In this document: positions 11,293 through 22,679 of the stretch, in pieces
Layout of the letters: the number at the start of each line of letters is the position of its first letter
Numbering within the stretch: position 1 is the first letter of the stretch
Assembly (NCBI GenBank): GCA_026122225.1
Contig: JANEZZ010002205.1
Span: 310,001 to 374,000, forward strand
From: Heloderma charlesbogerti
Taxonomy: Eukaryota > Chordata > Lepidosauria > Squamata > Helodermatidae
Length of the DNA stretch: 64,000 nt
Direction: 5' to 3'
Translations under genes and position numbers: made by a program
Notes under the pieces: generated by a model
Told to the model about the DNA's origin: nothing
What the model saw: only the letters and a program-made list of their open reading frames with translations
Databases searched by the model: none

Positions 11293-11623
11293 GTAAGTAC
11301 AGAGACAGAAATGCCAGCTAGAAGGTTTTGTTGTGGTCTGGTGCTATTTATGTCATATAAAATATGTGAACTCTCCAGATTTCAGTCCTGAGATGTTCTT
11401 GGCACAGAGACCTACCAATTTCATTTCATTTTGATGATGCAGAACTCCTGACTCCCATCGTGTCTTTCGCATATCCGCATTATTATTTAAGTATTCAAGC
11501 AAAGCACACTGGAAGCAAATAGGTCCTCCTTCAGCAGGCAGCAAATCCCCTGGCTTATGCAGCCTTCCACCCACTGCCTTCCAAGGTAGCATCCTGAGTT
11601 TCATCTCTGATCATTCTCTGCAG

Positions 11624-11722
11624 CCCCCACTCCTCAGGTTCCAGTCAGGCCAGAGACAACCTTCCCTCCAGCCCAGACACCTCACTCTGAACCAGAGGAA
11701 ACCACCGAGAGTCAGAAGGGAG
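11624..11722 (+). CDS. PTS linker exon A6
   Basis: 99 bp after attctctgcag, ending before GTAAGA; phase 1-1. Reads APTPQVPVRPETTFPPAQTP then HSEPEETTESQKG. The codons for Ser-Ala present in A1, A2 and A5 are lost, giving the short form shared by A7-A11. Confidence 0.87.
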
Positions 11723-12209
11723 GTAAGAACAGAAACAGATCCCAAAGTGAACATTCAGTTGGGGTATGCTGCAGTTTGTATCACTTGGAATAAGTTACTT
11801 GTCCAAAGGGAAGAGGGATCACGATTTGGAGGGGATGTGAACATGTGTCAAACATATATGCTTCAACACTCCCAATTTGCCAGGGCTGATTCCTCTTTTC
11901 TGCATCCTGTTCTTGATAAGACATTGGCTCTATTCTGTCACTAGTTCATATCAAAGATATATGAAGGAGAAAGATCCAAATGTTACGACATTCCAGGAGA
12001 AGATTTATTCAGTTTTACTTCCTTTGCTTGAGACAGAACTGAACAATTAACCTGTCATTGTAATATTTGCATTATTTATAAATATACAAGCAGAAGCAAA
12101 TAACCACTCTTCCAGCAGGCAGCATATCCTTGAAGAGCAGCATATGCAGCCATAAATCCACACCTTCCAAGGCTGTATCCTGAGTTTCATCCATGATTTT
12201 TCTCTTCAG

Positions 12210-12308
12210 TCCCCAGCCCCCAGGCTCCAGTCAGGCCAGAGACAACCTTCCCTCCAGCCCAGACGCCTCACCCTGAACCAGAGGAAACCACCGAGAGTCA
12301 AAAGGGAG
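12210..12308 (+). CDS. PTS linker exon A7
   Basis: 99 bp after tttctcttcag, ending before GTAAGA; phase 1-1. Reads VPSPQAPVRPETTFPPAQTP then HPEPEETTESQKG. Acceptor type two. Confidence 0.87.
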
Positions 12309-12810
12309 GTAAGAACAGAAACAGATCCCAAAGTGAACATTCAGTTGGGGTATGCTGCAGTTTGCATCACCTGGAATAAATTACTTGTTCAAAGAGAAGA
12401 GGGATCACAGTTTGGAGGGGATGTGAACATGTGTCCAACATATATGCTTCAACACTCCCAATTTGCCAGGGGTGATGCTCGTTTTCTGGCTCCATTTCTT
12501 GATAAACATGTCCCTAGTCTTCCCCTAGTTCTTTTAAATTGTATATTCTAAAAAACTGATGAGGGAGAAAGAATCAGGTGCTGAGAAATCCCAGGGAAAC
12601 ATTCATCAGTAATGTTTCCTTTGGATGAGAGGCAAAGGATTGGAGAGTTATTGTGCAAATACTTGTTTTATTTGTAAGTACACAAGCAGAGCACGTGAGG
12701 ACCAAATAGATCCTCCTTCAGCAGGCAGGTCATTCCTCAGCCAATGCAGTCTTCCACCCTTTCCCTTCCAAGGCTGCATCCTAACTTTCATCTCTGATCT
12801 TTCTCTGCAG

Positions 12811-12909
12811 CCCCCACTCCTCAGGCTCCAGTCAGGCCAGAGACAACTTTCCCTCCAGCCCAGACACCTCACCCTGAACCACAGGAAACCACCGAGAGTC
12901 AGAAGGGAG
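12811..12909 (+). CDS. PTS linker exon A8
   Basis: 99 bp after ttctctgcag, ending before GTAAGA; phase 1-1. Reads APTPQAPVRPETTFPPAQTP then HPEPQETTESQKG; glutamate is replaced by glutamine at PEPQ, as in A9. Confidence 0.87.
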
Positions 12910-13396
12910 GTAAGAACAGAAACAGAGATGGGAAATGGTAGAATCATAGAATCACAGACTCAACTGGGGTGTGGAGCTGCTTACATCACCTGGAGTAAAA
13001 TGATTTGTTTGAAGAGAAGAGGAAGGACAAGTTGCAGGGCAGATGACATATTTTTCAAGCGTGCATGCTCCAATACCCTGTATTTATGCAGGATGAACCC
13101 TGTTTTTAGGTTCCCTTCAAGATAACCATGTCACTGGTCTGTCCCATTTTCATCTAAAAGATAGATGAAGGAGAAAGGTCCAAATTCCAGGAGGACATGA
13201 ATTCAGTTATGTTTCCTTAGATGAGAGGCAGAGAATGGGAGAAATATGATGTCTTTGCAATAAATATGCAAACAGAGCACACTGGAAGCAAATAAGTCTT
13301 CCTTCAGCAAGCAGCAGATCCCCTGGCCTATGCAGCCTTCCACCCACTGCCTTCCAAGGCTGCATCCTGAGTTTCATCTCTGATCATTCTCTGCAG

Positions 13397-13495
13397 CCCT
13401 CACTCCTCAGGTTCCAGTCAGGCCAGAGACAACTTTCCCTCCAGCCCAGACACCTCACCCTGAACCACAGGAAACTACCAAGAGGCAAAAGGGAG
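13397..13495 (+). CDS. PTS linker exon A9
   Basis: 99 bp after attctctgcag, ending before GTAAGA; phase 1-1. Reads ALTPQVPVRPETTFPPAQTP then HPEPQETTKRQKG. The change of TTES to TTKR makes this copy basic at its end. Confidence 0.86.
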
Positions 13496-13982
13496 GTAAG
13501 AACAGAAACAGATCCCAAAGTGAACATTCAGTTGGGGTATGCTGCAGTTTGTATCACTTGGAATAAGTTACTTGTCCAAAGAGAAGGGGGATCACAATTT
13601 GGAGGGGACGTGAACATGTGTCAAACATATATGCTTCAACACTCCCAATTTTCCAGGGCTGATTCCTCTTTTCTGCATCCTGTTCTTGATAAGACATTGG
13701 CTCTATTCTGTCACTAGTTCATATCAAAGATATATGAAGGAGAAAGATCCAATTGTTACGACATTCCAGGGGAAGATTTATTCAGTTTTACTTCCTTTGC
13801 TTGAGACAGAACTGAACAATTAACCTGTCATTGTAATATTTGCATTATTTATAAATATACAAGCAGAAGCAAATAACCACTCTTCCAGCAGGCAGCATAT
13901 CCTTGAAGAGCAGCATATGCAGCCATAAATCCACACCTTCCAAGGCTGTATCCTGAGTTTCATCCATGATTTTTCTCTTCAG

Positions 13983-14081
13983 TCCCCAGTTCCCAGGCTC
14001 CAGTCAGGCCAGAGACAACTTTCCCTCCAGCCCAGACACCTCACCCTGAACCAGAGGAAACCACCGAGAGTCAAAAGGGAG
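13983..14081 (+). CDS. PTS linker exon A10
   Basis: 99 bp after tttctcttcag, ending before GTAAGA; phase 1-1. Reads VPSSQAPVRPETTFPPAQTP then HPEPEETTESQKG. Nearly identical to A7 and A11. Confidence 0.87.
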
Positions 14082-14586
14082 GTAAGAACAGAAACAGATC
14101 CCAAAGTGAACATTCAGTTGGGGTATGCTGCAGTTTGTATCGCTTGGAATAAGTTACTTGTCCAAAGAGAAGAGGGATCACAATCTGGAGGGGATGTGAA
14201 CATGTGTCAAACATATATGCTTCAATCAACACTCCCAATTTGCCAGGGCTGGTTCCTGTTTTCTGCGTCCTCAGCCGTCCTGTTCTTGATAAAACATTGG
14301 CTCTATTCTGTCGCTAGTTCATATCAAAGATATATGAAGGAGAAAGATCCAAACATTAAAACATTCCAGGGGAAGATTTATTCAGTTTTATTTCCTTAGG
14401 TTGAGAAAGAGAGAACTGGACCATTAACCTGTCATTGTAATATTTGCTTTATTTGTAAATATACAAGCAGAAGCAAATAACCACTCTTCCAGCAGGCAGC
14501 ATATCCTTGAAGAGCAGCATATGCAGCCATAAATCCACACCTTCCAAGGCTGTATCCTGAGTTTCATCCATGATTTTTCTCTTCAG

Positions 14587-14685
14587 TCCCCAGCCCCCAG
14601 GCTCCAGTCAGGCCAGAGACAACCTTCCCTCCAGCCCAGACACCTCACCCTGAACCAGAGGAAACCACCGAGAGTCAAAAGGGAG
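14587..14685 (+). CDS. PTS linker exon A11
   Basis: 99 bp after tttctcttcag, ending before GTAAGA; phase 1-1. Translation is identical to A7 (VPSPQAPVRPETT start, HPEPEETTESQKG end). The intron behind it is shortened to about 370 bp. Confidence 0.87.
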
Positions 14686-15054
14686 GTAAGAACAGAAACA
14701 GATCCCAAAGTGAACATTCAGTTGGGGTATGCTGCAGTTTGCATCACCTGGAATAAATTACTTGTTCAAAGAGAAGAGGGATCACGGTTTGGAGGGGATG
14801 TGAACATGTGTCCAACATATATGCTTCAACACTCCCAATTTGCCAGGGGTGATGCTCGTTTTCTGTCTCCCTTTCTTGATAAACATGTCCCTAGTCTGCC
14901 CCTAGTTCTTCTAAATTGTATATTCTAAAAAACTGATGAAGCAAATATCCACTCTTCCAGCAGTCAGCATATCCTTGAAGAGCAGCATATGCAACCATAA
15001 ATCCACACCCTCCAAGGCTGTATCCTGAGTTTCATCCATGATTTTTCTCTTCAG

Positions 15055-15150
15055 CCCCCAGCCCCCAGGCTCCAGTCAGGCCAGAGACAACCTTCCCTCC
15101 AGCCCAGACACCTCACCCGGAAACAGAGGAAACCACCAGTCAGAAGGGAG
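15055..15150 (+). CDS. PTS linker exon A12
   Basis: 96 bp after tttctcttcag, ending before GTAAGA; phase 1-1. Reads APSPQAPVRPETTFPPAQTP then HPETEETTSQKG, one codon shorter than A6-A11. Last intact A exon. Confidence 0.86.
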
Positions 15151-15589
15151 GTAAGAACTGAAAAAGTGATGCCAGCACAAAGGTTCAGTTGGATTCTGCT
15201 GACTTTATGTCATCTAGAATGTTGTGCACCTGACCTTCCCCACTTTTGAGTCATGTGAATCAATAAACAGGAAAGGTCAACTCACAGGAAGATTCCAAGC
15301 CAATACCATAAGGCTGGGATGCTTCATAAGGTGATAGAAGACCAGGGTAACATGTGGCTTCTTTGCTGGTCCCAGACCCTCCATCCTACTCATCTGGATT
15401 TAGACCTGAAAGATCAATGAAAAGTTTGGATTAAACAAGCACCATCTGTGACATTGCACGAGATTGTTACTGATCACAGGGCATGTCTGTTAAAGCATCA
15501 GCCTTCCCATTTCCTGGCTTTGTGGAGCTTAATTCTACATAATATAGATTTAACTCTGGTCTAAAACAGACACAGGTTTGTTTTTGTTT

Positions 15590-15963
15590 TTTAATTCCTT
15601 GAATAAATATGCAAGCAGAGCACATTGGGAGCAAATAGACCCTATTTCAGCAGGCAGCATATCCTAAGAAAGTGGCTACTGCAGCTGCCCATCCAAGCCC
15701 TTTAAACGTTGCATCCTGATTTTCATGCCAGATGAGTACATTGCATTTCATTGATGGATTGCCCTGGGCACTCATGGTATCTTTGTGATACTGATTTTAT
15801 TTATAACTATTCAAACAAACCACACAGGAATGAAATAAGTCCTCCTTCAGCAGGCAGCAAATCCCCACTCTCTGCAGTCTTCCACCCACTCCCTTCCATG
15901 GCTGCTTCCTCAGTTTCCCCTCCGACATTTCTCTTCAGCTTGCACTCCTCAGTGTGCTCTGTC
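15590..15963 (+). pseudogene. Decayed A units: one without exon, one truncated exon
   Basis: 15600-15740 repeats the upstream intron text of an A unit (gcaagcagagcacattggga, cagcaggcagcatatcc), but the exon is missing. 15750-15938 repeats it again and ends in a good acceptor (atttctcttcag). The exon start CTTGCACTCCTCAGTGTGCT at 15939 matches the A-exon start and is cut near 15963 by a CR1 fragment. The array was once at least 14 units long. Confidence 0.7.
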
Positions 15964-16250
15964 ATGAAGGTTTGCCTGATGTTCAACCAGAACCTGGCTT
16001 CCTGTCACTGGAGCCCATGATTCAGATTCCGTGTCCTGCACTCTGGGATGAATGGGAAGAGATCCTGGCCTTCCTCTCTGGGACAACCTTTCAAGTGCTT
16101 GAAGAGCACTCTCCTATCTCCCCTCAGTCTTCCCTTCTCAAGGCTAAACATGCCCAGTTCTTTCAGTCTCTCCTCACAGAGCTTTGTTTCTAGTCCCCTG
16201 ATCATCGTCATTGCTCTCCTCTGAACCTTTTCCAGTTTGTCTGCTTAAGA
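15964..16250 (-). mobile_element. CR1 fragment
   Basis: Reverse complement of CR1 3' text ('gcctgatgttcaaccagaacctggcttcctgtcac', 'cttgaagagcactctcctatctcccctcag'). A minus-strand frame gives MIRGLETK, as in the plus-strand CR1 at 8970. It cuts the last A exon. Confidence 0.82.
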
Positions 16251-16304
16251 TATGTGAACTAAAATATACAGTATAGTAAGTTAGTAAATTAGAATATAAA
16301 AATT

Positions 16305-17200
16305 ACAATACATGGTACAACCTGTTCTGGAGGGGGTTGCACTCCCCCTAAAGGATCAGGTTCGTAGTTTGGGGGTGCTCTTGGATCCAGAACTGTCAGT
16401 TGAGGCACAGGTGAACTCAGTGGCACGGAGCACTTTTTATCAGCTTAGGCTGGTATACCAACTACGCCCTTATCTGGACAGAGATAGCCTAGCTACAGTG
16501 ATCCATGCTCTGATAACTTCTCGTCTGGATTACTGCAATGCGTTATACGTGGGGCTGCCTTTGAAAACAGTCCGGAAACTTCAGCTGGTCCAAAATAGGG
16601 CAGCAAGATTGTTAACAGGGACTGGCCTGCGAGCTCATATTACGCCAGTACTTTTCCAGCTGCACTGGCTGCCAGTCCATTTCCGGGCCCGATTCAAAGT
16701 GCTGGTGTTAACATTCAAAGCCCTGAACGGCTTGGGGCCAGGTTACCTGAAGGATCGCCTCCTCCCATATGTGCCTGCCCGGACTTTAAGGTCATCATCA
16801 GAGGCCCTTCTCCGTGAGCCCCTGCCAAAGGAAGTGAGGCGGGTGGCTACTAGGAGGAGGGCTTTTTCTGTTGTGGCACCCCGGCTCTGGAATGAGCTCC
16901 CTAGTGAGGTTTGCCTGGCGCCTACATTGTACTCCTTTCGGCACCAGGTGAAGACCTTTTTATTTTCCCAGGCATTTTAGCTTTCTAAATTTTTATCTTT
17001 GCTGTTTTAAATCTGTATTTTAAACTCCTGTACTGCTGCTAGGTTTTATTGTGGTTGTATTGTTATATTGTGGTTTTAATGTTCTATATATTTTAAATTG
17101 TTTTATTGTGTGTTGTTTGGTTTTAGTTTTTGTGAACCGCCCAGAGAGCTTCGGCTATTGGGCGGTATAGAAATGAAATAAATAAATAAATAAATAAATG
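16305..17200 (+). mobile_element. L2-group LINE, 3' part
   Basis: An open frame at 16312-16980 (about 222 codons) carries typical C-terminal LINE blocks: SLGVLLDPELS, SRLDYCNALY, LVQNRAARLLTGT, LHWLPVHFRARFKVLVLTFK. A 3' UTR with 'aaccgcccagagagcttcgg' and an (AAAT)n tail follow. 5'-truncated, so not autonomous. Confidence 0.85.
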
Positions 17201-17890
17201 TATAAACTAGGGACGAGACAACACAAGTTGAATTTAAGCAAAGAGGCTCCTTTTATATGCCTTTGGTGCTGGAAAGAAGAAATCTGGCAACTGTTTCTGT
17301 TATTATTTTTTCTCACCTGCTAGTAAATAAACCTGATACCATTCAAAAGTCCTAAATGGGTATTTCAATAGGATATTTTGGTCATCTTTATAGAAGCTAT
17401 ATACAAAAAAAGACATGAGCTAATGTTTGTATATCCCCAACCCCACAGGGGCAAAACTGTTCATTAGAAGGAGTACCTGAGAAATGGCCATCCAATACAG
17501 TGGAAGGCAGACTGTTAAACCTAGCAGTAGAAAAAATCAAACATCACCCCAGCTTTACATTGTTTGACATAGGAAATATCAGTGTACATCCAGTGTACAC
17601 TTTGGTGCATGGTGCATTGGTCCTCCTGACCTGGACTGTCAGTGTAATACCCCCGAAACCATGCCCAGAGATGCTGTATCTTTTCCCCCATTCATGTCTT
17701 CCAAGTGCCCATTTTGCCTGGCTCTTCTTATATCCAGTACTTGTCAAATAGTTTTGGTTTATTTCTGTGATCTGTTATCTAACTCATCAAGGCAGGACTG
17801 CCAGGAAAGGCTGTCAAATTCTGGCGATGGGGAACGTATCTCAACTAGCATCAAGAAGCACGATATCAAATGTTGACCTTTTATTTGCAG
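17201..17890. other. Intron without recognised element
   Basis: AT-rich, no repeat or exon recognised apart from the acceptor tract of D1 at its right end. Confidence 0.4.
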
Positions 17891-17989
17891 GCCCTCATGA
17901 TCAAATTGGATCAGGAGATGAGCCTCTGTTGTGTGGAGCTCCTCCAACACCGGAATCACTCCCAAGCAGTTCCCAGAGCCCCCAGGAAG
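17891..17989 (+). CDS. Acidic linker exon D1
   Basis: 99 bp after ttatttgcag, ending before GTACAA; phase 1-1. Contains QIGSGDEPLLCGAPPTPES followed by a Ser-rich end (SSSQSPQE). Shares the core P-T-P-[DE]-S with D2 and D3. Differs from A exons in acidic residues, one cysteine and a Ser-Gly near acidic residues. Confidence 0.75.
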
Positions 17990-18505
17990 GTACAAAAGCA
18001 AGATGGTGAAAAAGCTGGCACATGAACAGATTTCCTTCCTTTAAAAAAATAAAATGCACACAACACACAAATGAAACAACTGGAGTTTTGAGGCATAACA
18101 GAGACATTGTTAAGTTTGCATTTCATTGTCATCATCGAGCAATTGTCAAATCATATTTAATATTACTTCCATTTCCTAGGTCATAAATCAAAATTGAATT
18201 AACCCGAATAACCCTCATGTAATCAGCATTATATCATCACTAACACTGCTTCTCTTACATTAACCTTACATCCAGTATTGTACAACATCTAAAATATATA
18301 TTTTGTTACATGTTGATAGTCCTTCTTTTGTATCTAGTATTGGGCAAACGTATCCCACTCGTATAAAGGGTCGTATTTTGTAACAGAACCCTCTCAAACT
18401 TTCTTATAATACAAAATTATGTGCATGAATATCCTGTGCCAAATTTTCCCATTCTCTTAAGGATTGTAATTCTTCCCTCATCCCCTAATTTTTGGCTATT
18501 AATAA

Positions 18506-18725
18506 CAGTGGAGGCTGGTGGTTCTGATGTCAGTGGGGGTGTGAATCTGCTCTGGGTTTCAGTCAGAACCAGTCAGAACTATAAGGGAGCTATCCAAAAT
18601 GCTGATACCAACATCCCAAATAGGTTTAGCACCTTGGATAGCTCCTTTAGAATTCTGACTGGTTCCGACTGAAACCCACAGCAGATTCACAGCCCCATTG
18701 ACATAGAAGCCACCAGTCTCCACTG
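18506..18725. mobile_element. Palindromic hAT-like MITE (220 bp)
   Basis: Termini CAGTGGAGGCTGGTGG and CCACCAGTCTCCACTG are inverted repeats, and the whole element folds on itself. Flanks attaataa and attagtaa agree at seven of eight positions. Confidence 0.82.
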
Positions 18726-18963
18726 ATTAGTAACCCAGGTGAGACTAACACATTGGCAATCATATTTTTATTCTTAGATGCTACTAATCCATCCATCCTG
18801 CCCAATAAGACAACCATCAGTTCAGTTGATATTTTATACCCAGTAATCTTCAAGGATTTCCTCCTTAAAATCTGGTTTGAGTGACATGTGGGGCGTGAAG
18901 AATGGTTATACCGCTAGCCTGGCCAGTTTTCAGTCTCGTCTTTATGGTTCATCTGTCTCTCAG

Positions 18964-19068
18964 CAGATGACAGTGAAGGGTCCGGACCTGAAACGGAACC
19001 TCTGCTGGGGCCATCTCCAACTCCTGACTCTGAGCAAGGCCAGTGTGGTTCCCAGGCCTCAGGGAAAG
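18964..19068 (+). CDS. Acidic linker exon D2
   Basis: 105 bp after tctgtctctcag, ending before GTAGGA; phase 1-1. Reads DDSEGSGPETEPLLGPSPTP, then DSEQGQCGSQASGK. EGSGPE is a Ser-Gly flanked by acidic residues, the usual context for glycosaminoglycan attachment. The acceptor is cagcag, so a shorter exon from 18967, lacking one residue, is possible. Confidence 0.75.
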
Positions 19069-19304
19069 GTAGGAAAACTGGCACTGATCCTCTTCTTCCC
19101 ACCCTGCCATGAGCAACCCTCTTGATAAGAAGCTTTGGAAGACTGGGTCGAGGGAGGGAGGAAGAAAGCATGACTGGGCAGGTGGGTGGGGTGCGGGGAG
19201 AGGAGGAGATGCATTTGCCTTTGTATGTGCATGCAGAATCAGAGTTGGGAAGGGCCAAACAACTATCAAATCCAGCCCCCTCCTGTGGCAAAGCAGGACC
19301 ACTT

Positions 19305-19528
19305 AACCTCTGGACCAGCCTTAACCACGTAACCTCTGGAACAGCCTTAACCACGTAACCTCTGGACCAGCCTTAACATCTGGACCAGCTTTAACCTCTG
19401 GACCAGACTTAACCACTTAACCAACCTTAACCACTTAACCTCTGGACCAGCCTTAACCACATAACCACCTTAACTTCTGAACCAGCCTTAACCACTTAAC
19501 AAGGCTTAACCTCTGGACCAGCCTTCTG
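19305..19528. repeat. Minisatellite, about 26-bp unit
   Basis: Repeats of 'cttaaccacgtaacctctggaccagc' and shorter variants (about eight units) in the D2-D3 intron. Confidence 0.85.
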
Positions 19529-19872
19529 CCACCAGATGTGTTAGATATAATCCTCATCCTCCCCAACCTGACAAAACTGTGATATCTTTCTGTTTAAGTA
19601 GAGATTCTTATCTACACTACTGAAAGGGGGGTTGATTTCTTTCTATCGTTGAATACATATTGCATAGCCAAAGCTCTCCCCGTTTGGGGGATCATGTTCA
19701 GCACCTTGGATAGCACCCTTCAACACCTTGGATAGCACCATTTTGGTTTTTGGAGTTTTGGCTGGTGGTGACTAAAACCCTGGAATCACAACCCTCTGGA
19801 ACTAGAGTCATGAAATACAGCCACACTTGAAATGCTCAGAAGCATCTCGTAAACTTCAGGTTGGCCACTGTC

Positions 19873-19922
<50 letters not shown>

Positions 19923-19927
19923 CATCT
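19873..19927. repeat. (TCTA)n microsatellite
   Basis: About 12 perfect TCTA units, adjoining the tail of the reversed L2 copy. Confidence 0.95.
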
Positions 19928-20580
19928 ATTTATTTCATTTCTAAACCACCCAATAGCCTAAGCTCTCTGGGTGGTTCACAAAAATTAAAACCAAAGAGCA
20001 CACAATAAAACAATACAAATATATATAAAACATTAAAACCACAGTAAACAATACAACCAGAATAAGACCAGAATAAGACCTAACAGCAGTGCAGGGATTT
20101 AAAATACAGATTTAAAACAGCAAAGCTAAATTCTAAAGAGCTAAAATGCTAAAATGCATGGGAAAATAAAAAGGTCTTCACCTGGCGCTGGAAAGAATAC
20201 AATGTAGGTGCCAGGCGAGACTCACTAGGGAGCTCATTCCACAGCCAGGGTGCCACAGCAGAAAAGGCCCTCCTCCTAGTAGCCACCTGCCTCGCTTCCT
20301 TTGGCAGGGGCTCACGGAGAAGGGCTGCTGAGGATGATCTTAAGTTCTGGGCAGGCACATATGGGAGGAGGCCATCCTTCAGATAACCTGGCCCTAAGCC
20401 GTTAAGGGCTTTGAATGTTAATACCAGCACTTTGAATCGGGCCCGGAAATGGACTGGCAGCCAGCGCAGCTGGAAGAGTACTGGCATAATAGGAACTTGT
20501 TGGCCGGTCCCTGTTAACAATCTTGCTGCCCTGTTTTGGACCAGCTGAAGCTCTGTACGGAGCATCCTAGTTTGCTAGAA
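19925..20580 (-). mobile_element. L2-group LINE, 3' part
   Basis: Reverse-strand relative of 16305-17200. The minus frame 20149-20565 reads LQLVQNRAARLLTGTG, ARFKVLVLTFKALNGLG and TRRRAFSAVAPWLWNE. The tail region lies at 19925-20000. Confidence 0.83.
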
Positions 20581-20615
20581 CACACTCATGATCTGCTTTG
20601 TCTCCATCTCTGTAG

Positions 20616-20714
20616 GTGATGATGATGACCCACCTGGATGTGGACAAGAAGATGTTCCATCTCCAGCACCAACCCCTGACTCTGATGAGATTGTTAGCCA
20701 GGGCCCTCAGAAAG
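20616..20714 (+). CDS. Acidic linker exon D3
   Basis: 99 bp after ccatctctgtag, ending before GTAGGA; phase 1-1. Reads GDDDDPPGCGQEDVPSPAPT then PDSDEIVSQGPQK. Strongly acidic, one cysteine, PTPDS core shared with D2. Confidence 0.75.
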
Positions 20715-21261
20715 GTAGGAATGGGCAGCTGGGGTGGCGGGTTCTGTTGGGAGACCGATGAAGTCTCCACTAAGGCACAAAACAGAGATGTGGCATTTTC
20801 TTGGAGGGGTCCATTGCACTGGTTTGCATACTTCAGCACCAAACTCAGGCTAACTTTCTGCCAGTGGCAAAGACCAGCACACCAAAATTTGAGGATGTGG
20901 CACCTCCTGCCCCAGCACTCCGAGGCTTCCTCAGTCCCAGTGCAAAGTGTGTACAAAACATGGGCACTACGGTGCTTCCAGCCGTTGTCTTTTCCCACTG
21001 CAGACTGTGTTGGACTTGGGCATGCTTCTGAAATGCTCCTGCCCAAAACTTCTCCCTGGATTTTAGAGTTCTGGAGTATCTGGTCTTGCTCCCAAACGGA
21101 AACTTTGCATTAGGAATCCTTCGTTGTTTGTTTGTTTTTAATTTCTAAATTGTGTACAGAGCTGCTGGTAAGAGGCCATATTCGTTGTTTTTTTTTAAGT
21201 GGGAGGGGTAGGGCACAAAAATGGTGTCTAGGGGGCTCATGGGTGCCCTTGGGAATGACAT

Positions 21262-22165
21262 TAGAATCATAGAATCATAGAATAGTAGGGTTGGAAGGGG
21301 CCTATAAGGCCATCGAGTCCAACCCCCTGCTCAATGAAGGAATCCAAATCAGAGCATCCCTGACAGATGGCTGTCCAGCCTCGTCTTGAATGCCTCCAGT
21401 GTGAGAGAGCCCACCACCTCCCTAGGTAATTGGTTCCATTGTCATATTGCTCTAACAGTCAGGAAGTTTTTCCTGATGTTCAGCCGGAATCACAGTGTAA
21501 CATAATGAAACTACCTGGTGGAAGGGCCACGATAAAGGTCTGGGAGTGAAGAAGCCAAATGGCAGTTGGCCCTGGCAGAGGGGGGCTCACTAAGTCATCT
21601 CAGAATTATAGAGTTGGAAGAGACCTTGGAGTTCATCTAGTCCCTCCCCCATGCAAATACAGGAAATCTTCAGCTGCAGCATCCTGATTGATGGGCCATC
21701 CAGCCTCAGCTTTGAAAGACTTCTAACAAAAGAGAATCCACCTTCCAAGCCAGTCTATCCTACTGTAAAATAACTCATCGTGCCATCAGCAAGTTCTTTC
21801 TAATGTTGAGTCATAGAATCATAGAATAGTAGGGTTGGAAAGGGCCTACAAGGCCATCTAAGGAATCTAAGTCAGAGCATCCCTGGCAGATGGCTGTCCA
21901 GCCTCGTTTTGAACGCCTCCGGTGTGGGACAGCCCACTACCTCCCTAAGGAATTGGTTCCATTGTCGTATTGCTCTAACAGTCAGGAAGTTTTTCCTGCT
22001 GTTCAGCCGGAATCTGGCTTCCTGTAACTTGAGCCCATGATTCTGTGTCCTGAACTCTGGGATGATGGAGAAGAGATCCTGGCCTTCCTCTCTGTGACAA
22101 CCTTTCAAATACTTGAAGAGCGCTATCATATCTCCCCTCAGTCCTCTCTTCTCAAGGCTCTTCTC
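21262..22165 (-). mobile_element. Cluster of three CR1 3' ends
   Basis: Three reversed CR1 tails in a row: 21262-21495 (aatcatagaatcatagaatagtag start), 21600-21811 (a different subfamily, 'gagttggaagagaccttgga') and 21812-22165. The last contains a minus-strand CR1 frame (MIALFKYLKGCHREEGQD). Confidence 0.82.
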
Positions 22166-22679
22166 AAGACATTGCCTAACCCTGGTCTACCAGCTCATTT
22201 TGTTTGAAAGGTTCAGCATTAAAAACCCCTCTCAAGAAAGGGGAATAACTGAAGCAGGTGTGTTAAAAATGCAAAGCCAGTGTGTGATGCCCCATGCAAG
22301 CCTATTCCTAAATGTGAACTACTAGGAAAAATGGTGGGCTGTTTGTGTGTTTTACATTTCTCTGTTAAAACTAAGACTGTCTTGCAAACAAAACAAAACA
22401 AAACTCCCAAAGATGTTTTATTCAAAATACACAGACCATGCTGCCATGTTTGTCTATAAATACAAATCATGAGATTATTTATATGGGGGGGGGACATAGT
22501 ATGTATGCACTGTGCCCAAAAAGATGGTGCTTGGGCCATGGTTCTGGCCAATGATTGCAAAGGCACTGGGATAAATGACAAGAACAACATGATTATATCA
22601 AAAGAACCTTAACTGGCTCTTCTGCAATGATACCATGACCTTGTAGGATCCCTTAATACAACATTTCCGGGTGCAGATA

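Larger units (their letters stand above)
11293..15150 (+). repeat. Tandem exon-plus-intron units of about 586 bp
   Basis: Successive exon starts are 11624, 12210, 12811, 13397, 13983, 14587 and 15055, spaced 586, 601, 586, 586, 604 and 468 bp. Intron text matches nearly base for base between units (for example after 11747, 12333, 13520, 14106 and 14710). Two unit types exist: one with acceptor text 'tctctgatcattctctgcag' (A6 and A9; A8 similar) and one with 'catccatgatttttctcttcag' (A7, A10, A11, A12). A6-A7 and A9-A10 are copies of the same pair. Confidence 0.9.

Noticed and set aside
11747..14928. Recurring 65-97-codon frames starting MNIQLGYAAVCITWNK (11747, 12333, 13520, 14106, 14710; relative at 8292)
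   Set aside because: They start just after each linker-exon donor and repeat only because the introns are tandem copies. The frame differs from that of the linker exons and they are not spliced into it.
19305..19528. CRISPR-like regular repeats
   Set aside because: Units are degenerate, without unique spacers, in vertebrate intron DNA; a minisatellite.
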